A model generated the notes under the pieces. It did no database searches. It was given only the letters and a program-made list of their open reading frames with translations, and was not told where the DNA came from. The translations under genes and the position numbers were made by a program. This document shows, piece after piece, positions 1-11,400 of a stretch of DNA of 64,000 nt (the first letter of the stretch is position 1; every line of letters starts with the position of its first letter). The stretch is from Elephas maximus indicus. Lineage: Eukaryota > Chordata > Mammalia > Proboscidea > Elephantidae. The DNA lies in contig NC_064825.1 in the NCBI RefSeq assembly GCF_024166365.1, positions 106,282,480 to 106,346,479 of the forward strand. Direction: 5' to 3'.

Positions 1-1491
1 GAAAAATCAACCATATTAAAGTAAGAATAAAGGAAAAGATGTTATCATATTGGATTCAGAAGATTCCTGAGATTTTTTTCATATTTCAATTTCTTTTCCT
101 TTATAATTAAGAAAGCTTTTGACCTGATCATATTTAGAGTTTTTATGATATATTAACATATCTTAATAATTATTTTAATAATAATTTATATTATAATAAA
201 TTAATACATTTTATGATATATTAATATTTTTCTTCTATAACACTGTAAAATGTTTACTAGTCTCAGCATCTTTTTTTTTTGTCCTTTCTTCTCTCATTTC
301 TCTTTCTATAAACCAAAAGCCAAGTACCTTAAAATGGTAATACAAGTTGCACGTATTTCTGTGCAGATGAATTAGGTAACACTGCCAAACCTGAATGGAG
401 AACCCACGCCACGGTTTCCTTGTTATCCCTCAAAATGTCCCCCTGTCTGCTGCTGAATACTCCTGGAGAGAATTTATCTACAGAGTACCAGTCAATGCAT
501 GACACATGAAATTGTGTGTTTTGTAGAAGACTAATCTAACATAGCCCAAGGGGTATTATTAGTGTTTCGTGATAAAATGAGGGTAACATACTGAATATAT
601 AGGATAATTGATACACTATGTAAGTAGACATATAAGTAAACATTTTAAACACAAAGAAAAATTATTGGAAGAAAATACATCAAAATATTAAAAACAGTTT
701 TGAATGAGCTTCATTTTCTTTGAATTTTGTTGTATACTCTGCTTTTTCTAATAAGCAATGCTTTACTCCTATGATAGTATCATACTTAAAAGTATAAAAA
801 GAATTCATTGTAAAGAACGTACTATCCTACCATTGGTAGTCAACTACTTGGCCTTTGAGTTACAGAGTAATTAAGCATTTTTCTAAAAAGAGTTTATCTA
901 ACATTCTAGTAAAAAATGTGGAGGATCACAAAGGAAGACTAAATCATCATGGTTCTCATTATGTCTCTTCTAAAGGAGTAGGCAACAATCTGTTACAAGC
1001 CTAGTGTGAATATATTAGTCCTTGAGTTTTTATCTTTGGAAAGGTGCCAAGCAATGTCCCTTGGAAATTAGTCCCCAAGGATGATGGAATGTTGCATTCT
1101 CAGCAACTCCCAGTATATGAAGTGCCGTGGAATTATTAGGGTGAGAGGCAAGGGATAGTCAGCTCTGCTTAAGTTCATAGTCTCTCGCAGGTATTTTTTA
1201 GAGATATAACTTCCTCTCAAATTTTGCATTTGACAAGGAACTGAACAAAATTCAAAGATTGATTTACCTCAGGAAAAAAATGCATGCACAGAAATGTAAA
1301 AATTATGCATTTAAAAGGAAAACAGTATTATATCACAGAAATTTTCATCTCCTTGAAGGCTTTATTTTATTTTACTTTATTTTTTTGAAGAATACTTTGA
1401 GCTTGACAAAATTCCAGACAGGTAATATTGGAAGAAGAAAATTTTCACCACGTTTGGCTCACTGTAAGTATTATTCTCAAAATTAGAGGGT
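1..1491. other. AT-rich intergenic DNA, no gene seen
   Basis: I see no coding region or repeat family that I can name here. Positions about 121-240 are very AT-rich and contain a 16-base motif (TTTTATGATATATTAA) twice, near 139 and near 212. An Olf-1-like string (TCCCCAAGGA) occurs near 1073, about 1.5 kb upstream of the OR8H start; this may be chance. Short open frames in this stretch have no recognisable domain. Confidence 0.6.
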
Positions 1492-1505
1492 TTTAGGTCA
1501 GATCA

Positions 1506-1715
1506 TGAAGACTGGTGGTACAGTGGTTATACGCTCGGCTGCTAATCAAATCGTCAGCAGTTCAAATCCACCAAGTCCATCCGTGGGACAAAGACGTGGC
1601 AGTCTGCTTCCGGTAAAGACCTACAGCCTGGGAAACCCTGTGGGGCACGTGGTACTCTGTCCTACAGGGTCACAATGAGTCGGAGTCAACTCCACGGCAA
1701 CGGGTTTTGGTTTCG
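1506..1715 (+). repeat. AfroSINE, long subtype, with perfect target-site duplication
   Basis: A tRNA-like head (GTGGTACAGTGGTTATACGC, then CAGTTCAAATCC as box B) is followed by a middle segment with GTGGCAGTCTGCTTCCG and a tail with TCACAATGAGTCGGAGTC. The tail is the part shared with RTE LINEs. The element is bounded by a perfect 14-base target-site duplication TTTAGGTCAGATCA at 1492-1505 and 1716-1729, so both ends are certain. Confidence 0.93.
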
Positions 1716-1729
1716 TTTAGGTCAGATCA

Positions 1730-2564
1730 AATAAAATGGAGACATCTGCATATGCCTCACCATAAGTGACGCTAGGGTTTGTGGAAACAGACTTATGGAG
1801 CTGGTGGAATCAGCTGCATATGAGCAGTTGTTCATATTTTGGAACTATAACTTTCAGAAGGAATTTTATTTTCAATAGTCAAGAAAACAAAATGTCTTCT
1901 GCAAATGAATATTCTGTGGTCTCCAATTTTAATACATCACAGTAAAGACTCCAAAGGTTGAAGTTTCCGATCTGTCTGTTGTATTAAATGATATTGAAAG
2001 CAAAAGGACAGTAAATGATGGTTTAAAACTTTGTTTCTATCACTGCTTACTACACATTTAGAATTTTTCTTCAGGTTGCCGAAATTAATTATAATTAAGA
2101 ACATAGTGTATGAGCATGCTTTTTGTAGTAAACCTAACATGGTAGAATCACAGAGCCAACATTTACTCGCTTTTACTTTGGATAAATTACTTAAACTTCT
2201 GTGCCAATTTTCTTATCAAAAAATGAGAGTAATAATAACACCTAGGGCATGATATTTTCATGGAGATTAAATGTGTTAGGAAAGGGGAGCCTTGAGAACA
2301 CTGGTCATTTCATGCGAATTACATATGTTACTTTCTGATTATATAACATTCCAATGTCCTTTTACACCCATATTTACATATAGCAATGCAATTAAGATTC
2401 TGTTCAGTCATATTTTGTAATCTACTCTGTATTACCAATGTATAGAAACACAAAACTGTTCTTTTTTTTTTAATGCCAGATCATTCATCCAAACAAAAAC
2501 CTGTTTGAAGTAACTGATGCTAAGTATTAATTTAATCTTCTACAGTTTAGAGAAGTTGCATACT
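1730..2564. other. Upstream region of the OR8H gene, no feature recognised
   Basis: AT-rich DNA between a SINE and the receptor gene. OR genes usually have one or more untranslated 5' exons several hundred bases to several kb upstream; none can be placed from sequence alone. A T-run at 2462-2472 and an in-frame upstream ATG at 2517 precede the chosen start. Confidence 0.5.
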
Positions 2565-3512
2565 ATGAGTAGAAGTAATAACACAAACATGTCTGACTTC
2601 ATCCTCATGGGACTGACAGACTCTGAAGAGATCCGGCTGGTCCTCTTTACTCTATTTCTCCTGATATACCTGGTTACTGTGCTGGGGAATACAGGGATGA
2701 TACTAATAATCCACCTGGATCTCCAGCTTCACACCCCCATGTATTTTTTCCTCAGTCATCTGTCATTCCTTGACCTCAGCTACTCGACGGTCATTACTCC
2801 TAAAACCTTAGAGAACCTACTGACTTCGACCAAGGATATTTCATTCAGGGGCTGTTTCACCCAGATGTATTTTTTTGTCTTCTTGGGTGCCACAGAATGT
2901 TTTCTTCTGTCTTCTATGGCCTACGATCGCTACGTAGCTATCTGCAATCCTCTACGATACCCAGTTATTATGTCCACGACACTCTGCCGCTCCCTCATCA
3001 CTGCATCCTATGTGACTGGCTTCATTGACTCCTTTGTCAATGTCCTTTGCATGAACACATTGCGTTTCTGTGACTCCAATGTAATCCGTCACTTTTTCTG
3101 TGACACACCCCCAATTTTAGCCCTGTCCTGCACTGATACACATGGTACTGAGATCATGATACTCATTTTTGCTGGCTCTACCTTAATGGTGTCTCTTATC
3201 ACAATCTCTGTGTCCTATGCATCCATTCTCTCCACTATCCTGAAAATCAATTCCACTTCAGGAAAGCGAAAAGCCTTCTCTACCTGTGCCTCCCACCTCC
3301 TGGGTGTCACCATCTTCTATGGTACCATGATTTTTACTTATTTAAAGCCAAGTAAGTCCTACTCCTTGGGAAAGGACCAAGTGGTCTCTGTTTTTTATAC
3401 GATTGTGATCCCCATGCTGAATCCACTCATTTATAGTCTCAGGAACAAAGAAGTGAAAAATGCTCTCATTAGAGTTATACAGAAGAGAGAGAGCACAAGG
3501 CATGTAAGATGA
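2565..3512 (+). CDS. OR8H-like: Olfactory receptor, family 8 subfamily H-like (intact)
   Basis: Odorant-binding seven-helix G-protein-coupled receptor that would signal through G-olf in the cilia of olfactory neurons. The 315-residue frame is intact and of usual length. Visible hallmarks: two N-glycosylation sites (Asn5, Asn8), GN in helix 1 (41-42), LHTPMYFF at 55-62, Cys97 and Cys179 for the helix 3 to loop 2 disulfide, [10 protein letters not shown] at 118-127, SY at 218-219, KAFSTCASH at 236-244 and PMLNPLIYS at 283-291. I chose ATG 2565 and not the in-frame ATG at 2517 because the protein then starts [17 protein letters not shown], matching OR8H proteins as I remember them (MGRRNNTN...ADFILMGL). 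The rest of the protein also tracks OR8H closely, for example [10 protein letters not shown] and FTYLKP. Family assignment is from memory. Its neighbours, three OR5T-type genes on the opposite strand, fit the same OR cluster. No lesion is seen, so the gene is probably functional. Confidence 0.95.
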   Translation: MSRSNNTNMSDFILMGLTDSEEIRLVLFTLFLLIYLVTVLGNTGMILIIHLDLQLHTPMYFFLSHLSFLDLSYSTVITPKTLENLLTSTKDISFRGCFTQMYFFVFLGATECFLLSSMAYDRYVAICNPLRYPVIMSTTLCRSLITASYVTGFIDSFVNVLCMNTLRFCDSNVIRHFFCDTPPILALSCTDTHGTEIMILIFAGSTLMVSLITISVSYASILSTILKINSTSGKRKAFSTCASHLLGVTIFYGTMIFTYLKPSKSYSLGKDQVVSVFYTIVIPMLNPLIYSLRNKEVKNALIRVIQKRESTRHVR

Positions 3513-3810
3513 CAGTGATGTTCCCTATTTAATCTCATGTTTTCTTTCTTTCCTACTAGGTATTTCCTTGGTCTTTCTCTCTAATAACAATTTCATCTTT
3601 CAATTGGCCTCTATTTCTGTTGAACTATTTTTTACTTGACTGTATACGATCTTGGACATCTCTAGCCATATATATATATTTTTTTTTTTTTAGAAATCTA
3701 TAGAGTAATTGGAAGCCAGGAAATATGAGTTGAACCTGTGGTTTAAATACATATGCCTTTAAGGAAAATTAATGTGCAAAATAAGAAAATAGGCTATCAT
3801 TTTTAAAACT
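3513..3810. other. 3' flank of the OR8H gene
   Basis: AT-rich DNA with a short (TA)n and T-run at about 3669-3692. OR transcripts normally end in a 3' untranslated region within a few hundred bases to 1-2 kb; I cannot place a polyadenylation site with confidence. Confidence 0.4.
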
Positions 3811-4105
3811 CTATTGTACCAACCTCCATGTATATCCAATTTCAGAGAATTTAGTTATGGGTAATGAAGCCCTGGTGGTGCAGCGGTTAAGAGCTCGGCA
3901 GCTAACCAAAAGATCAGCAGTTCAAATCCAGCAGCTGTTCTTTAGAAACCCTGTGGGACAGTTCTACCCTGTCCTGTAGGGTCTCTATGAGGCAGAATGG
4001 ACTCAACAGTAACGGGTTTGGTTTGGTGATTTTTTTGTTGGTTTTAAATTACATTATATCAACCTCCATGCACACCCAATTTCAGAGAATTCAGTTGGGG
4101 ATAAT
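3811..4105. repeat. 55-base imperfect direct repeat flanking a SINE
   Basis: Positions 3811-3865 and 4051-4105 are two copies of one 55-base sequence, both containing AACCTCCATG and CCAATTTCAGAGAATT, with roughly 80-85 % identity by eye. They flank an AfroSINE. The repeats are far longer than a normal SINE target duplication (about 8-20 bases). Confidence 0.85.
3866..4035 (+). repeat. AfroSINE, short subtype
   Basis: Head GAAGCCCTGGTGGTGCAGCG with box B CAGTTCAAATCC, then TTTAGAAACCCTGTGGGACA and tail TCCTGTAGGGTCTCTATGAG ending in a GGTTTGGTTTGG run. It lacks the GTGGCAGTCTGCTTC middle segment of the longer subtype. Confidence 0.9.
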
Positions 4106-4174
4106 AGCTACATTTTTGGCACAATGATAACAGTTTCAGAGATCAATTTACGCATTATACAGAGAGATGTATAT

Positions 4175-4400
4175 ATAGCTCAGTGATTATGAGCACTTGT
4201 TTTTGAGTTAGACATTCCAGGGTAGATTCCAGGTCAGCTACCCATTTAGCTGTATGACCCTTAATAAGTTACTAACACTTTAAGCCTCAGTTTTCTTAAC
4301 TGTGAAAAATAAATAATTCCTGGTCCATAGAGTTCCAGTAAAGTTTAAATCTGACAAAAATGCATTTCTTGCAGTACTTAAGTGGTGCTCATTATCATTA
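4175..4400 (+). repeat. MIR SINE (ancient)
   Basis: The core reads like MIR: AGCTGTATGACCCTTAATAA, then TTTAAGCCTCAGTTTTCTTA, ending near AGTGGTGCTC. MIR is a mammal-wide ancient tRNA-derived SINE; this copy is diverged. Confidence 0.75.
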
Positions 4401-4426
4401 GAATATATGCATCCTTGCAATATTTA

Positions 4427-4622
4427 AGGAGGCCTGATGGTAGAATGGTTAAAGCACTCAGCTGCTAACCAAATGGTCGGAGGTTCCGACCCACCAGGCA
4501 CTCTGTGGGAGAAAAACGTGGCAGTCTGCTTTCGTAAAAATTCACAGCCCTAGAAACCCCATGGGGCAGTTCTACTCTGTCCTGTGGAGTCGCTATGAGT
4601 TGGAATCAACTAGAAGGCAGGG
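4427..4622 (+). repeat. AfroSINE, long subtype
   Basis: Head GGCCTGATGGTAGAATGG, box B-like GGAGGTTCCGACCCACC, middle GTGGCAGTCTGCTTTCG and tail TCGCTATGAGTTGGAATC. Flanking TGCAATATTT (about 4415) and TGCAATACTT (about 4631) look like a worn target duplication. Confidence 0.88.
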
Positions 4623-6551
4623 GGTTAGGGTGCAATACTTTGAATGCACAATGCCATTTGTTATGAAGAATTTTCCTGGTGTTTTGTAAATTATTTTTAA
4701 TTAACTTAATTGATACACACACCAATAGCTTAAAAATTAAAATAAAAAAACTCACCCCTTCACATTTTTGAGCTTGTAATGAAGTAAATATTGTAATATA
4801 ATTAAGTATAGAAAAATGGTTTACGTTAATATTCAAGAAAACTTGGAAAATATTCAAAAATATTAAAGAAAATAGAGATGAACTAATCTTTCTTGGTATG
4901 TTCCTGTTCTTACTAACACCTGTGTATGTGTATATATTACACACAGAAACAAAAATTCAGTATTCTTTTGCATCTTTCTGCTTCCACTTACCTGTATAAT
5001 ATTGTTAATTGCTTTCCATTTAAACCTTGAAATGAATATGATCTTATCAAGGGGGAAAATCATCTTGCAACGCTTTTGAACTTGGAAAGTTGTAAATTCA
5101 TCAGGTTAAAAATCTGCGTGCAGTGATGTATCATTGGTGTAAATTTGCAGAACACTTGAAAATCCTATATTTCTATGATTGTCAACAAGCCTCGATACAT
5201 TACTTCTATTGGACTTTTGTCTATTTCAAAAACTCAGTGTCTTCACCCTGATTTCTATAGGCTAATTATGTTCTTTAAACGTAAATTTTCAAGTTAAATG
5301 CTTCAGTCACTTGTCTCAAAACTGTCGATAGGGAAAAATTATAAAGCTAAGAATTGACGATGAATTCAGGATTAGGGCATTCCATATATTTTGATCAAGT
5401 AGATTGCTAAACATCTTTTTTTTTTTTTTTTTATGTCCCCTACATATCCTACAATTGGGGTTTCAATTTTCTCTATTGTTCAAAGATTATTTCAGAAAGT
5501 ATTTTTTTCATTTTCCATGTATTAGATTTTTAATTTCCATAACGGTTACTTCATATGTTGTTTCCATTCAGGTAATATCTTTATTATTATTGTCTTTTTA
5601 ATTTATATTAGGGTTTTCTTTTAAAAATTATACTTTGTTATTTGTGTTAAATTTGTTTCTTTAAATGTTTAACATGAAGTATAATCTCTGTTTTAGGATT
5701 AAAAACTAATTATTTTCCACTATTTGAAAACTGTTCATTGATTTGTTCAAATCCTGTAAATCAACATTATGTTTTTCTACTTTCTTAATGTATTTAAAAA
5801 ATGTGCCTTATATACCAATACCGTATAGAATTATTTCATTATAACTTATTTCTACTTTGAAGCATGAAGCATGTGTTGTCTGGAATCTCTCTCTCTATTT
5901 ACATTAGAGATAAGTGATAAGCATTTTTTCAGTAAGAATTTGTTGGCTTGTTTCTAATCTTGTAAATGCATTGTGTCTTTTCTTATATTTACATGTTATT
6001 TCCATTTTCTGGTCTTTTCTGTAAACTACATTTGGCTTGCTTTCATTTATGTATTCTTTTATATATCCTGTAGATCTGTATTGGCAACAGATTCTACTAT
6101 TTTGTAGACAACACAAATCTCAAGAAATGCTTAAAAATTAACTCAGGCTACACTACCATCTTTATAATACAATATAAAAGTAAAGAAAATACATATATAA
6201 CATTAAATAAGAATAGTATAACCTATGGGCAATGTGACTTAAACCATCTGTATTTCCCATCTCATTTTTCTACTACATAAGTGCTTTCCAAGTTTTATGT
6301 ACTATTTGTTCTTATGTATTTTTAAAACAATTTTCTTGTTCATGGTAACTATGCCAAAATCTATGTATGGTAAAATTTCAACTATTTATGTAGTAATAAA
6401 GACAATAAGACTGAGATAGAGCATGACAAAATGTGAACATTTTCCAAGTACATTTTATTTCCAAATAATTGATGAATAGATAGTAATATTAATGGGCATG
6501 GCTTATCTTCACAAGCTAATTCTCAGATTTAAATAAAAATAAAACAATTGC
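4623..6551. other. AT-rich intergenic stretch, no gene or clear repeat
   Basis: About 1.9 kb of AT-rich DNA, with a T-run at 5416-5432. The small open frames here show low-complexity, hydrophobic or Lys-rich translations with no domain. Old, unrecognisable LINE sequence is possible. Confidence 0.5.
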
Positions 6552-6730
6552 TATCAACTTTATTCTGATTCAAAGTGATCCCAAGTATGTCATAGTAGAA
6601 CTGTGCTTCATAGTGTTTTCATTGGCTGGTTTTTTGAAAGTAGATCTCCAGTCCTTTCTTCTGAGGTACTCTGGGTAGACTTCGACCTCCATCCTCTCAG
6701 TTAACCATTTGTGCGACCCAGGGACTCCAG
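6552..6730 (-). repeat. AfroSINE, second subtype (multi-Asn-like head)
   Basis: On the - strand it starts with a GAGTCCCTGGGTCGCACAAA head resembling a tRNA-Asn gene, carries CTCAGAAGAAAGGACTGG and ATCTACTTTC, and ends with the common tail. It is the subtype with the ACCTCAGAAGAAAGGCCTGG-like middle. Confidence 0.85.
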
Positions 6731-6899
6731 CTTGCAGATGGGTAATAGCAATATTCACAACTTAATTTTAGGTAATGGGAAACCATCCTTCTACTTGTTC
6801 ATATTAAAACTAAGAAAGCATCCATAGGTTTTCTTTTTATTTCACAAAACTCACAATCAGTCCTTCAGCATATCATGTTGATTCTACCCACAGTATATA

Positions 6900-7610
6900 C
6901 TCAGAGTTTGACTACTTCTCAACGCCTCCTCTGCTACGGCCCTGGCCCAAGGAACTATTATATCAGCCTTAATTACTGCTGCGTCCTCTTAGTTTGTCCC
7001 TGTGCATTCTCTTACTCCCCTTGAATCTAGTTTCAAAAGTACCATTTTTCTTCTCAAACTTTGCAAGACTACCTAGCATACTAAGAGTAAAGGCCATAAC
7101 ACTTAAAAGAGCCTAAGGTACAACATGATCTTGCCCCTGCTTCTTACTTCTTGGAATTCACCCTCTACTGTTCTGTCATACTCACTTTGTTTTGGCCACA
7201 CTGACTCTTTCACTCCTCCCTGGACACATCAGTTCTGATACTGCCTAAGACTTTCCTGTCTGTTCTTCTTCATTCAGAAATTCCCGCCCCCGCCCCCCGC
7301 CAGATAAATGCTTGACTTTTTTTTTTGTTCTCTTTCTTGTAAGACCATCCTGCCCCATCACTCTTCTTGCTTCATTTTGTTTTCCATAGCACTTATCTCC
7401 ATTTGGAAACGCTGGTGGTGTAGTGCTTGAGTGCTACAGCTGCTAACCAAAGGGTTGGCAGTTCAAGTCCACCAGGTGCTCCCTGGAAACTCTATGGGGC
7501 AGTTCTACTCTGTCCTATAGGGTCACTATGAGTCAGAATCGACTCCAAGGCACTGGGTTTGGTTTTTTTTTTTTTTTTTTGGTTATTTCCATACTCTTAT
7601 TGAAAAATTG
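6900..7610 (+). repeat. LINE2-like ancient repeat, split by an AfroSINE
   Basis: The stretch has the L2 3'-region flavour: GTCCTCTTAGTTTGTCCC, CCTGCTTCTTACTTCTTGG, and CATAGCACTTATCTCC just before the SINE, continuing after it with ATTTCCATACTCTTATTG. The assignment is by memory of the L2 consensus and is tentative. It includes a G/C-only run at about 7287-7300. Confidence 0.45.
7403..7582 (+). repeat. AfroSINE, short subtype
   Basis: Head GAAACGCTGGTGGTGTAGTG, box B CAGTTCAAGTCCACC, body TGGGGCAGTTCTACTCTGTC and tail TCACTATGAGTCAGAATCGA, ending in a long T-rich run. TTATCTCCAT before and TTATTTCCAT after look like the target duplication. It is one of the better-preserved copies. Confidence 0.92.
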
Positions 7611-8037
7611 CCTTAGCAAGGCTTGAAAGGCCAAAGTCATCAACCTGTGTTAGAAACAGTAGTTAAATTTTAAAATCACGCTCACATGAAGTATAAATTT
7701 TACCTAACACAAAAGTTACTATCAAATTCAAAGCTTACAGCCAAACACTAGGTCCAAATGAAACTTTCTTTTCCTTGAGGAGTATGTGCACTGAGATACA
7801 AATTCCCTTTAAAAGAATGGCCTTTTATTCCTATAGTAGCACAAATGTAGTTTGGGGTTAACAGGCACGCTTGCACATTATTCTCGCATCATACCTATTT
7901 TAGTTTTGGTAAATTTCAAATTATACATCTTTCATGACACAGTTTATGTGTCTAGCTCCCATTCACCAGTGTGTCATGCTTTATCAATTCATACACTCCC
8001 AGTTTCCTGATAGTCAATGATCTATTCTAATAAGGTA

Positions 8038-8475
8038 TTTTTACCTGTTGTCTTCAAGTTGATTCTGACTCATGGCAAACCCACACGTTTCAGAGTAGAA
8101 CTGCAATCCATAGGGTTTTCTGCTGTTGTAATCTTACTAAAATTTCCCTAGGTGGCACAAACCAATTGTCCTTGACTACTAACCTAAAGGTTGGTTGATT
8201 GAATTCACCCAGCATCTTTGCAGAAGAAAGGCCTTGTAATCTGTTCCATAAAGATTACAGCCAAGGAATCCCCTTGGAGCATATCTCCTCTGTAACACAT
8301 GATGTCACCATATGTCAGAATCGGCTACACTGGCACCAGGTTTTTCTTTTTTTTTTTTTTAACTTTATGGAAGTAGGTCTCTAGACCTTTCTTCTGCAGC
8401 ACCACTGGGTATATTTGAACCACCAACCTTTCAGTTAGTACCCAAGAGCAAACTATTTGTACTACCTAGAAACTC
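8038..8475 (-). repeat. AfroSINE (minus) interrupted by a second AfroSINE (plus)
   Basis: The minus element is in two pieces, 8038-8140 (tail part, ACCTGTTGTCTTCAAGTTGA) and about 8372-8475 (head part, with CCAACCTTTCAGTTAGTACC). Between them, about 8143-8362, sits a plus-strand AfroSINE of the Asn-like subtype (CCCTAGGTGGCACAAACC ... GCAGAAGAAAGGCCTTG). This is a SINE inserted in a SINE, the inner copy being the younger. Confidence 0.8.
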
Positions 8476-8477
8476 TC

Positions 8478-11400
8478 TGTTGTTGTTGTTGTTAGGTGCC
8501 CTAGAATCAGTTCCAAGTCATAGCAAACTTCTGAACAACAGAACAAAACACTGCCTGGTCCAGTCCCATGCCCACAATCAATGTTATGCTTGAGGCCGTT
8601 GTCGTAGTCACTGTGTCAATCCATCTTCTTGAGGGCCTTGCTCTTTTTTATTGACACCGTACTGTACCAAGTATGATGTCCTGCTCCAAGGACTGATCTC
8701 TCCTGACAACATGCCCAAAGCATGTAAGACATACTGTCACCATTCTTGCTTCTAACGAGCATTCTGGTTGTACTTCTTCCAAGACTGATTTGTTTATTCT
8801 TTTGGCAGTCCATGGTATATATTCAATATTCTTTGTTAACATCCCAATTCAAAAGTGTCAATTTTTCTTCTGTATTCCTTATTTATTGTCCAGCTTCTGC
8901 ACGCATATGATGCAACTGAAAATACCATGGCTTGGGTCAGGCACACCTTAGTCTTCAAGGTGACATCTTTGCTTTTTAACACTTTAAAAAGGTCTTTTGA
9001 GGCAGATTTGCCTAATACGATGCATCTTTTGATTTCTTGACTGCTGCTTCCACGGGTGTTGATTACGGAGACAAGTAAAATGAGATCCTTGACAGCTTCA
9101 ATCTTTTCTCCATTTATCATGATGTTGTTTATTGGTCCAGTTGTGAGGATTTTTGTTGGCTTTATGTTGAGGTGTAATCTATACTGAAGGCTGTGGTCTT
9201 TGATCTTCATCAATAAGTGCTTCAAGTCCTTGTCACTTTCAGCAAGCAAGGTTGTGTCATCTCCATAATGCAGGTTGTTAATGAGTCTTCCTCCAACCCT
9301 GATGCCCCATTCTTCTTCATATAGCCCAGCTTCTTGGATTATTTGCTGAGTTTACAGATTGAATAGGTATGGTGAAAAGATACAACCCTGACACACAACT
9401 TTACTGACTTTAAACCATGCAGTATCCTCTCATTCTGTCTGGACAACTGCCTTTTGATCTAAATACAGATTCCTCATAAGTTCTAGAATTTCCATTCTCC
9501 ACAATGTTATGCATAATTTGTTATAATCCACACAGTCAAATGCCTTTGCATAGTCAGTAAAACACAGGTAAACATCTTTTTTTATTCCCTAATTTCAGCC
9601 AGGATCCATCTGACATCAGCAATGATATCCCCAGTTCCACGTCCTCTTCTGAATCCAGCCTGAATTTCTGGCAGTTTCCTGTTGATATATCGCTGCAGCT
9701 GCTTTTGAATTATCTTCTGCAAAATTTTACTTGCATATGGCACTGGGTTAACTGGGTTTTTATGATGTTAATGATTTTGTTTGATAATTTACTCATTCGG
9801 TTGGATCAATTTTCTTGGTCATAGGCATGAATATGGATCCCCCTCTTCCAGTCATTCGGTCAGGTAGCTGTCTTCCAAATTTCTTGGCATAGACAAGTGA
9901 GCACTTCCAGTACTGCATCCACTTGTTGAAACATCTCAATTGATATTCCGTCAATTCCTGGAGCCTTGTTTTTTGCCATTGCATTCAGTGCCGCTTGGAC
10001 TTCTTCCTCAGTACCGTTGGTTCCTGATTGTATCCTACCTCTTGAAATGGTTGAACATCGACTAACTCTTTTTGGCATGACGGTTCTGTGTATTCCTGCC
10101 ATCTTCTTTTGATGCTTTCTGCACTGTTTAATATTACCCCTATAGAAACCTTCACTATCGCAACTTGAGGCTTGAATTTTTTCTTCAGCTCTTTCAGCTT
10201 GAGAAACTCTGAGCGTGTCCTTCCCTTTTGATTTTCTATCTCCAGCTCTTTGCACATGTAATTATAATGCTTTACTTTGTCTTCTCAAGCCACCCACTGA
10301 AACCTTCAGTTCTTTTACTTGATCAATTCCTCCTTTGGCTTTAGGGACTCAATGTTCAAGAGCAAGTTCCAGAGTCTCTTCTGACATCTATTTTGGTGTT
10401 TTCTTTCTTTCCCGTCTTTTTAATGACCTCTTGCTTTCTTCATGTGTGGTGTCTTTGATGTCATTCCACAACTCGTCTGGTCTTCTGTCATTAGTGTTCA
10501 ATGTGTCAAATCTATTCTTGAGATGGTCTCTAAATTCAGGTGGGATATGCTTGAGGTCATTCTTTGACTCGCATGGACTTGTTCTAATTTTCTTCAGTTT
10601 CAACTTGAAATGACATATGAGTAATTGATGATCTGTTCCACAATTTCCCCCTAACCTTGAAGTGACTGAGGATATTGAACTTTTCTATTGCCTGTTCCCA
10701 CAGATGTAGTTTTTTGATTCCTGTGATCCCATCTGGTGAGGTCCATGTGTATAATCACTGTTTATGTTAGTGAAAAAAGGTATTTGCAATGAAGAAGTCA
10801 TTGCTCTTGCAAAATTCTGTCATGTGATCTCTGGGATCATTTCTATCACCAAGGCCATCTTGTCCAACTACCAATCCTTCTTCTTTGTTTCCAAATTTGC
10901 ATTCCAATAACCAGTAATTATCAATGCATCCTGATTGCATGTTCAATTGTACTGTAGAAGTTGTAAAAATCTTCAGTTTCTTCATCTTTGGCCTTAGTAA
11001 TTGGTACGTAAATACGAATAATAGTCATTGGCTTAGTTAATTGGTGGTGGTATAACAGAAATACCACAAGTGAATGGCTTTAAAAAAGAGAAATTTATTT
11101 TCTCACAGCCTACTAGGTTACAATTCCAAATTTAGGGTGTCAGTTCCAGGGGAAGGCTTTCTGTCTTTGTCAGCTCTGGAGAAAGGTCCTTGTCCTCAAT
11201 CTTCCCTGGGTCGAGGAGCTTCTCAGGTGCAGGGATCCCTTGTCCAAAGGATGTGCTGTGCTTCTGGTACTGCTTTCTTGGTGATATGAGGTCTCCAACT
11301 CTATGCTTGCTTCCTTTTCCTTTGATCTTTTGGAGATAAAAGTTGGTGCAGGCCACACCCCAGGGAAACTCCCTTTACCTTAATCCTCTCAACAGAAAAT

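Noticed and set aside
120-240. AT-rich tract as a possible matrix attachment or origin-like element
   Set aside because: AT-richness is common in OR clusters; nothing specific supports a function.
1073-1082. Olf-1-like site upstream of OR8H
   Set aside because: Ten-base partial match with no comparison copy to show conservation; too likely by chance to list as a site.
1506-1575. tRNA gene-like sequence with boxes A and B (and the same at many other places)
   Set aside because: These are heads of AfroSINEs with tails and target duplications. None folds into a complete, standalone tRNA gene by eye.
2517-2564. Upstream in-frame ATG that would lengthen the OR8H protein by 16 residues
   Set aside because: The extra residues do not resemble any OR N-terminus, and the 2565 start gives the family's usual beginning.
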